A DNA stretch of 64,000 bases, taken from JAWLEP01 sp964553045. GTDB lineage: Bacteria; Fermentibacterota; Fermentibacteria; Fermentibacterales; JCC-6. The DNA lies in NCBI GenBank assembly GCA_964553045.1, contig CAZKJG010000006.1, positions 62,001 through 126,000 on the forward strand. Direction: 5' to 3'. The notes below the pieces were generated by a model, which saw only the letters and a list, made by a program, of their open reading frames with translations, had not been told where the DNA came from and did not search any database. The position numbers and the translations under genes are program-made. This document shows positions 58,812 through 64,000 of the stretch, in pieces. Within the stretch, counting starts at the first letter, position 1, and each line of letters starts with the position of its first letter.

Positions 58812-61631
58812 GTGGGCTTCACCATTCCGGGATACAAGCCCGTTGAGAAGCTGGGCAGCGACCGCCTCGGCGTTCGCTACAAGGGCATTCGGCGCTCGGA
58901 CTCAAAAGACGTCCTGATCAGGATCTTCAAGAGGAAGCTCTTCCTCTCCGAGAAGGCGGCCGACGAGTTCGGCCAGCGCCTCTTCGACCTTTCCGACCTC
59001 TCCCATCCCAATATCGCAAGCCTGATGGAGTACCACCGCATAGAGGGCCGGTTCGTGCTCATCTACCGTCTTCCCGCCGGAAGGCCGCTGAGCGAGATGC
59101 TGGAGGAATCCGGCGGTCCCCTGCCCAGGGGCCGCGCCATCGGCATTGCGCTTCAGCTCCTGGCCGCCCTTGAGTACGCCGACGGGCAGGCCAGGCTGCA
59201 CCACGGCGAGCTGGTGCCGGGCAACGTATGGGTGGCGGGCTCCGGAGGGGTCTCGGTGCTGGAGCTGGGCCTGGTGGACGTCACCGGCAATATCGGCATG
59301 TCCACCGCCGGCATTCCCGCCGAGAGCCTGCCCTACCTGGCCCCGGAGAGGCTGCTGGAGCGGGGCGTCTTCCACCGCAGCGACATCTACTCGGTGGGTA
59401 TGCTGCTCTACCGGCTGCTGACCGGACGATTTCCCTTCCCTGTAACCGGCAGCACGGAGGTCGTGGAGTCGGTCAAGCGGAAGAAATTCCCGGCTCCCAG
59501 CCGCTTCAACGACGGCATTCCCGAGCAGCTCTCCACCGCCATACGCAGGGCAATACTCAAACATCCCTCCCGGCGTCTCCCCAGCGCCGAGGCACTGAGG
59601 GAGCTGGTGGAGCCCTTCGCCAGGGAGGAACCGGCGGCCGGGCCCGCCCCCGGGCGCGAGAAGAAGCGCAGAGAGCGCAAGGGCCGACGCGAGAAACTGA
59701 AGCAAGCCCGCAGGGAGAGGGCGGCAAAGGCGGAGGCCGCGGTGGACGCGGGCCTGCGCAAGCTCTCCGAGGAAAAGGTGGCGGAGGCGGTTGCCAGCGC
59801 CCGAAAGGCCTTCGACCTCTACCCATCCTGCCCGACCCTGCCCGATCTGGTTGATGAGCTGGAGGACCTGGAGAGCGAGAAACCCGCCGGGCCGAAGAAG
59901 AAGGCGGCCAAGAAAGAGGTCTTCGAGGGCCTGTTCGAGAAGGAGCTGGGCGAGGAGGCCGAGGAGATTCCGGGCCTGCTGGAGTCCGCGCCCTCGCATA
60001 CAGACCCCGAGCGCGAGAGCTACCTGATATCCGAGATCCGCTCCCAGATGAAGCAGAACAACTTCCGGGAGGCCGCCATAGTGGCCGGGGACGCGCACCT
60101 GGAGTTCCCGGACAACGCCACCATCACCGAGCTGTACGTCAGGCTGGACAAGCTCTTCCACCCCGAGAAGTACCGGGTTCCCGAGAGGGAGCTGCGCAGG
60201 CGCCGCGAGGAGGAGCAAGCCAGGGCCGCTGCCGAGCCGGCGCCCGCCATCAGCGAGGAGGAGCTCGAGCAGCTGGAGGAGGAGGAGTACGTACCGTCCA
60301 TGGCGCCCTCGCGCAAGAGGGCCTACATCGCCGCGGCCGGCGGTTTCCTTGCCCTGGCCGCCGTATTCTTCCTGGTGATCCTGCCGAAGATCGCAGGCGG
60401 CCCCGCCGAGCCGGCCGGGCCGACCCCCTACCAGGTGGCCCTCCGGGTTCGGGGCCCGGAGAGTCCCACGGTGGTCTTCGACGGCGAGGTGGTACAGCCG
60501 GACCGTCAGGGAGCCTACCGCCTCGAGGGCACCGACTTCGGTCCTCTGGAAGTCGAGGTGCGCTCCCGGAACCACGAGACCATATCCAGAAGCTACCGAC
60601 TGGAGGAGGGCGCCAGTATCACCGACACGCTGCAGCCCCCGGCGCTGGGTTCCGGAACGGCGGTGCTGGACCTGAGCACCGAGATCCTCCCCGAGGGCCG
60701 AAGGCCGGAGAACCCCGAGGAGGTTCGCTACTTCCTGGATACCAATCAGGTCGAGCCGCCTGCCCGAATTCCCACGGGAAGGTTCGTGGCCCGGGCGGAA
60801 CTGGAGGGTTTCCGCTCCATAGCGGAGACCCTGATGGTCAGCAGGCCCGACACCATGAGCGCTACGCTGCAGCTCGGGCCGATAGGGACCTCCGAGATCC
60901 GGCTGGCAGTCGCGAACGGCATACCGGGCAGCGCCGACTTCTACGTGGACGGCAGCAGGGTCGGAGGCGGCAGAAGCGTGGTCTACCCCGCCGAGATGGG
61001 CACCCACACCATCGCGGTGCGCATGGACGGCAGGCGGAGCTGGTCGCGGCTGATAGAGCTGGGGCAGGACGGCTTCCAGGCCACAGTGTCCCCGGCGGAG
61101 GTTCAGAGGACCGGCCAGCTTCTGATCGCACCCGAGCCCTGGGCATCGGTGGAGATCGACGGCCAGAGCTACGGCGAGACCCCCAGGCCCCCCATCGAGC
61201 TGGAGGAGGGCGAGTACACGGTCCGGCTCTCCAACCCGGAGTACGAGGAACAGGTCCAGACGGTGAGAATCACCGCCGGCGAGGACACTAGAGTAAGCTA
61301 CACCGCCCAGCTCAGGGCCACCGGCCTGGAGGAGATAACCGGAGGCGGGGAGGAGGAGGAGACCGAGCCTCCGCAGATACTGTCCCGCACCCGGCCGGAA
61401 TACCCGGACGAGGCTCTGGCCCAGGAAGGCCTCGCGGGGTCTGTGACCCTCTACGTCACGGTCAGCGAGCAGGGACAGGTCGTAAGCGCAAGAGTTGCCC
61501 ACGACGGCGTGGGCTACGGTTTCGCCGAAGCCGCCATCGACGCGGTGGCGGACTGGGAGTTCGCGCCCGGGACCCGCGACGGAGAGCCGGTTCAGGCCAC
61601 CAGAACGGTCACCATCCCCTACAGCCCGTAG
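58812..61631 (+). CDS. Membrane pseudokinase fused to PEGA-like and TonB C-terminal domains
   Basis: A 939-residue protein from GTG 58812 (GGAGG 7 bases upstream). Residues 8-270 have a Ser/Thr-kinase fold but lack its catalytic residues: the glycine loop is GSDRLG (15-20); the VAIK lysine is R37 in VLIRIF; HRD is HGE (131-133) with V135 in place of the usual lysine; DFG is ELG (151-153). APE is kept in YLAPERL. A charged, partly coiled segment follows, then one membrane span (about 498-518, AYIAAAGGFLALAAVFFLV), several beta domains including one PEGA (ASVEIDGQSYGETP), and a TonB C-terminal domain (RTRPEYPDEALAQEGLAGSV ... DWEFAPGTRDGEPV). It probably senses or scaffolds in the cytoplasm and transmits force or contact to the outer membrane. 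Confidence 0.85.
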   Translation: MGFTIPGYKPVEKLGSDRLGVRYKGIRRSDSKDVLIRIFKRKLFLSEKAADEFGQRLFDLSDLSHPNIASLMEYHRIEGRFVLIYRLPAGRPLSEMLEESGGPLPRGRAIGIALQLLAALEYADGQARLHHGELVPGNVWVAGSGGVSVLELGLVDVTGNIGMSTAGIPAESLPYLAPERLLERGVFHRSDIYSVGMLLYRLLTGRFPFPVTGSTEVVESVKRKKFPAPSRFNDGIPEQLSTAIRRAILKHPSRRLPSAEALRELVEPFAREEPAAGPAPGREKKRRERKGRREKLKQARRERAAKAEAAVDAGLRKLSEEKVAEAVASARKAFDLYPSCPTLPDLVDELEDLESEKPAGPKKKAAKKEVFEGLFEKELGEEAEEIPGLLESAPSHTDPERESYLISEIRSQMKQNNFREAAIVAGDAHLEFPDNATITELYVRLDKLFHPEKYRVPERELRRRREEEQARAAAEPAPAISEEELEQLEEEEYVPSMAPSRKRAYIAAAGGFLALAAVFFLVILPKIAGGPAEPAGPTPYQVALRVRGPESPTVVFDGEVVQPDRQGAYRLEGTDFGPLEVEVRSRNHETISRSYRLEEGASITDTLQPPALGSGTAVLDLSTEILPEGRRPENPEEVRYFLDTNQVEPPARIPTGRFVARAELEGFRSIAETLMVSRPDTMSATLQLGPIGTSEIRLAVANGIPGSADFYVDGSRVGGGRSVVYPAEMGTHTIAVRMDGRRSWSRLIELGQDGFQATVSPAEVQRTGQLLIAPEPWASVEIDGQSYGETPRPPIELEEGEYTVRLSNPEYEEQVQTVRITAGEDTRVSYTAQLRATGLEEITGGGEEEETEPPQILSRTRPEYPDEALAQEGLAGSVTLYVTVSEQGQVVSARVAHDGVGYGFAEAAIDAVADWEFAPGTRDGEPVQATRTVTIPYSP

Positions 61632-61637
61632 CCTCCC

Positions 61638-62720
61638 TCAGCTCTCCGGCCCGATCATCTTCGTCACGTAGGAGCTCTCCATCAGCCTGACCAGCCCGGA
61701 GTAGCCCATTCCGAACTCCATCGAGTCGCCCACGCTGAGCCCGCCGGGGTCCTCGCCCACGTTGACCACCGCCACGTCGCTGCTGGCACCCACCACCGAG
61801 CTTCCATCGGCGGGAACGAGGGAGTGTACATCGGTGTCCAGCTCGCCCACGGTAACCAGTGCCCTCCAGCCCCGCTCGCCGGGCGAATGCGGCTCCTCCG
61901 GCTCCTGGACGCCGAACGGCGCCAGCCTTTCGTGCCTCTCTCCGAAAGGCTCCAGGCTCTTCTCCTTCAGCTCGATGACCTCGGCCTGCAGACGGAAGGC
62001 GTCACCGCGGAGTCCCTCCATCAGGCCTCCGGAGATCAGGTCGGTACCCAGCAGTATGGACTCCCCTATGCGGAAGTTGTTTATGCCCCCGGGCACCAGT
62101 CCCTTGCGCAGCAGGGGCAGCGCCGCACTGGAGGCTCCGCTTACCAGCATGGAATCGGCCTCGAACTTCAGCTCCAGCAGCTCGCGCTGCATCACCAGCT
62201 CGGAGAGCTGGTCCACAGAGGGAAGGGTACCGGCAACGCAGCCCAGGCTGGCGCCTATGCCGGCCACCTCGATCCCGTGGATCTTTCGGGCCTGCGAAAA
62301 GAAGTCCACCAGGTTGCCGGGGAGTATGCCCTCCCGCTGGTCTCCCAGCTCCACCATCAGGATGACCCTGTGGGTCCGCCCGGCCCGCTCCGCCGCCCTG
62401 CCCAGAAGCCTCAGGGTGGCAAGCTCGGTGTTCAGCGACAGGTCGGCCAGCTCCACCACCTGCTCGATAGCGGAGTGGTGGGGGGGCCTGATGTACCATG
62501 CCTCGCCCCGAAAGCCGGCCCTCCTGGCCGCCTGTATGTTGGACAGACGCGAGTCGCCTATCCGCTCCACCCCGCACTCCAGCAGGGCGCGCAGGTACAT
62601 CTCGTGCCCGCACAGGGCCTTGGTGACCACCGTGAGCGTACCTCCGTGGTCGCTCACCCATCCCCGGATCGTGTCCAGGTTCCGGGCGAGGCTCTCCCTA
62701 TTCAGCTGCAGTCTGTTGAC
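61638..62720 (-). CDS. Alanine-racemase-fold PLP protein (ornithine/amino acid racemase-like)
   Basis: A PLP barrel protein with the PLP lysine in LTVVTKALCG, then SRLSNIQAARRAGF, HRVILMVELGDQREGILP and GIGASLGCVAGTLPS, as in the YhfX/ornithine-racemase branch of the alanine racemase family. The first standard start (GTG 62657) puts that lysine at residue 13, too close to the N-terminus. The reading frame continues upstream with the expected first strand and helix, RLQLNRESLARNLDTIRGW, but offers no ATG, GTG or TTG there. GGGAGG lies 6 bases before GTC 62720, with CTG codons at 62711 and 62705. I list 62720 as the outer limit, giving 360 residues. It overlaps the end of the next gene upstream. 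Confidence 0.75.
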   Translation of the reverse strand, partial: VNRLQLNRESLARNLDTIRGWVSDHGGTLTVVTKALCGHEMYLRALLECGVERIGDSRLSNIQAARRAGFRGEAWYIRPPHHSAIEQVVELADLSLNTELATLRLLGRAAERAGRTHRVILMVELGDQREGILPGNLVDFFSQARKIHGIEVAGIGASLGCVAGTLPSVDQLSELVMQRELLELKFEADSMLVSGASSAALPLLRKGLVPGGINNFRIGESILLGTDLISGGLMEGLRGDAFRLQAEVIELKEKSLEPFGERHERLAPFGVQEPEEPHSPGERGWRALVTVGELDTDVHSLVPADGSSVVGASSDVAVVNVGEDPGGLSVGDSMEFGMGYSGLVRLMESSYVTKMIGPES

Positions 62721-63609
62721 GGCGCACCTCCCCCCTTCGGTACGGCTCCTGTCCGATTCGCATCCAGTCCATCCCGGGAATCCTCAGGACCCTGCCCGTC
62801 CCGTCCTCGCTCACCGCCAGCGACCCGTCGGCAAGCACGACCACGTCCTCCACCGTGGACAGGCTGTCCGCCAGCACGGCCACATCGCCTTCCGCGTTTA
62901 CGGCCACCACCCGGCCGTTGCCGTGTCCCCTGTCCTCCTCCACCACCAGGAGGGGCAGCACCCTTCCCGGGGAGAGGGAGAGCCCCTCGCAGGAGAACAG
63001 GCCCCGGCAGAGCACCTCGGGTGAGTCCGAACCGGGACGGAGGACCAGGACGCTGGTCCAGGTGAGCATGCCGGAGGACTCGTTGGCCGCGTAGAGGTTT
63101 CCCGAGTTGTCGCAGGCCAGGTCGGAGAGGCTGTAGAACATGCTCAGCCGAATCAGGTCGCGGGTGCTTCCATCGGGGGAAACCGCCAGCACCCCGGTCT
63201 CCAGGGGAAAGGGTATGCCCCCCGTCTGGGCGTTGGACCAGCTCACCGCGATGGTCCCGTCCGGCATGACGCACACCCCCTCGGGAGCGGTGAGGCCCGA
63301 GGCCAGCACCTCCATTCCGCCGTCCGGGTCGAGCCTCAGCAGCCGGCCGCCCACCACGTCCTCCGTTACCAGGAGGCCGCCTCCCGGAATGGCGCACAGG
63401 CCTTCGGGGCTGTCCAGGCCCTCCGCCACGACCCGGCTGGAGTCGCCACGCAGTGCCAGCACCCTCCCGGCGGCCTCCTCGCAGACGTACAGGATGGAGT
63501 CCCCACGCACGGCAAGGCCGTCGGGCTTGTCCAGCCCCTCCATGAGGACTTCCCTACCCTCGGGCAGAGCCGCCGCCAGCAGGGCCAGCGCCGTCACCGC
63601 CCAGCTCAT
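62698..63609 (-). CDS. Exported SMP-30/NHL-type beta-propeller protein
   Basis: A 303-residue protein with signal peptide MSWAVTALALLAAALPEG. It is made of six repeated blades with D/E-G-L-A/C and G-x-L-x-V-x-E-x-x-x-G-R-V/L-L motifs (GLDKPDGLAVRGDSILYV, GLDSPEGLCAIPGGGLLV, GLTAPEGVCVMPDGTIAV), typical of SMP-30/gluconolaconase and NHL-like lactonase or sensor propellers. No clear metal ligands of SMP-30 lactonases stand out, so enzymatic activity is uncertain. It is followed by the racemase-like gene with overlap. Confidence 0.75.
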   Translation of the reverse strand: MSWAVTALALLAAALPEGREVLMEGLDKPDGLAVRGDSILYVCEEAAGRVLALRGDSSRVVAEGLDSPEGLCAIPGGGLLVTEDVVGGRLLRLDPDGGMEVLASGLTAPEGVCVMPDGTIAVSWSNAQTGGIPFPLETGVLAVSPDGSTRDLIRLSMFYSLSDLACDNSGNLYAANESSGMLTWTSVLVLRPGSDSPEVLCRGLFSCEGLSLSPGRVLPLLVVEEDRGHGNGRVVAVNAEGDVAVLADSLSTVEDVVVLADGSLAVSEDGTGRVLRIPGMDWMRIGQEPYRRGEVRRQQTAAE

Positions 63610-63637
63610 CGTCTACCCGCCGCTTTCGAGTGACGCA

Positions 63638-64000
63638 TCAAAGTAGGCTCCCCCGCAGGAACGGGTTGGTTCTCCGCTCCCCTCCCACTGTGGTCTCCGG
63701 GCCATGGCCGGGCAGTATGCGGACGGAATCGTCCAGGCCCCCGAGGATCTTTCGAAGCGAACGCTGCAGCAGCTCCATGCTCCCTCCCGGCAGGTCGGTC
63801 CTGCCCACCGAGCCGGCGAATATCAGGTCGCCGGAGACCAGCAGTCCCTCCCCCTCCAGGCAGACGCTGCCGGGTGAATGCCCGGGGGTGTGCACGACCC
63901 GCATGTCGCAGCCGGAAACCTCCACCCGCCCGCCGTCCTCGAGGTAACCGGTCGGCGGAGGAGGCGCCGGAATGTGAAGCCCCATCATACCCAGCGCGTG
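63638..64000 (-). CDS. Metallo-beta-lactamase-fold hydrolase, C-terminal part
   Basis: The gene runs off the right edge; 121 residues are visible. VVHTPGHSPGSVCLE holds a zinc-binding histidine, LLVSGDLIFAGSVGRTD the bridging aspartate, and ILPGHGPETT the last histidine. The spacing and GRTDLPGG motif match YcbL/glyoxalase II-type hydrolases, which cleave hydroxyacyl thioesters or act on related small substrates. It lies 28 bases upstream of the propeller gene in the same direction and may head that operon. Confidence 0.88.
   Translation of the reverse strand, partial: HALGMMGLHIPAPPPPTGYLEDGGRVEVSGCDMRVVHTPGHSPGSVCLEGEGLLVSGDLIFAGSVGRTDLPGGSMELLQRSLRKILGGLDDSVRILPGHGPETTVGGERRTNPFLRGSLL

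Overview
This 64 kb window is chromosomal DNA of a GC-rich (about two thirds G+C by eye), double-membraned bacterium. Double-membrane evidence: ExbB/ExbD/TonB-type proteins, a predicted outer-membrane barrel, a lipid A acyltransferase-like protein and many signal peptides. Secreted FG-GAP and Asp-box proteins, FtcD fused to cyclodeaminase, a tandem ThyX-like protein and a pyridoxal pathway with no mobile genes suggest an uncultured lineage of the FCB superphylum (Fermentibacterota, Krumholzibacteriota or Eisenbacteria-like). That placement is an inference with low confidence. I saw no rRNA, tRNA, CRISPR array or intact insertion sequence.

Layout. 0-4.3 kb: end of a thioredoxin-fold gene, an exported protein, then a minus-strand rseC-tldD-pmbA operon. 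4.3-9.5 kb: a secreted FG-GAP protein, a small membrane protein, a DegT aminotransferase and two small exported proteins. 9.5-12.3 kb: pdxS-pdxT-DUF89-fmdB operon. 12.3-16.3 kb: hutH facing away from groES-groEL. 16.3-26.2 kb: one long minus-strand operon with a sigma70-type promoter at its head and a hairpin terminator at its end. It encodes a barrel protein, a 1510-residue TPR protein, a small exported protein, ExbB, two ExbD and an FHA-like/TonB-like protein, resembling the Glt/Agl gliding machinery and other ExbBD-driven envelope machines. 26.4-31.8 kb: a secreted propeller/Asp-box protein, a tandem ThyX-like protein and a GH84 enzyme. 31.9-35.5 kb: FtcD-cyclodeaminase and a transketolase. 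35.6-40.9 kb: geranylgeranyl-reductase-like flavoprotein, acyltransferase and two B12-type radical SAM proteins, a possible membrane-lipid cluster. 40.9-43.8 kb: a second tldD-pmbA pair. 43.9-50.6 kb: rRNA-methyltransferase-like protein, TPR/Cys-rich regulator, DJ-1/PfpI protein, exported oligopeptidase B, glycine-pentad membrane protein and a TetR regulator with a lost C-terminal domain. 50.4-58.6 kb: membrane-anchored spermidine-synthase-like protein, acyl-CoA ligase, MATE transporter, exported protein and rubrerythrin. 58.8-64 kb: a pseudokinase-PEGA-TonB fusion, an alanine-racemase-fold protein, a beta-propeller protein and a partial metallo-beta-lactamase-fold hydrolase.

Points of most interest: the ExbBD operon, where one ExbD has lost its channel aspartate; the pseudokinase that ends in a TonB domain; the candidate lipid cluster; a ThyX-like protein whose signature motif is split between its two halves; several genes that appear to start at near-cognate codons; and three kinds of palindromic element at tail-to-tail gene junctions.
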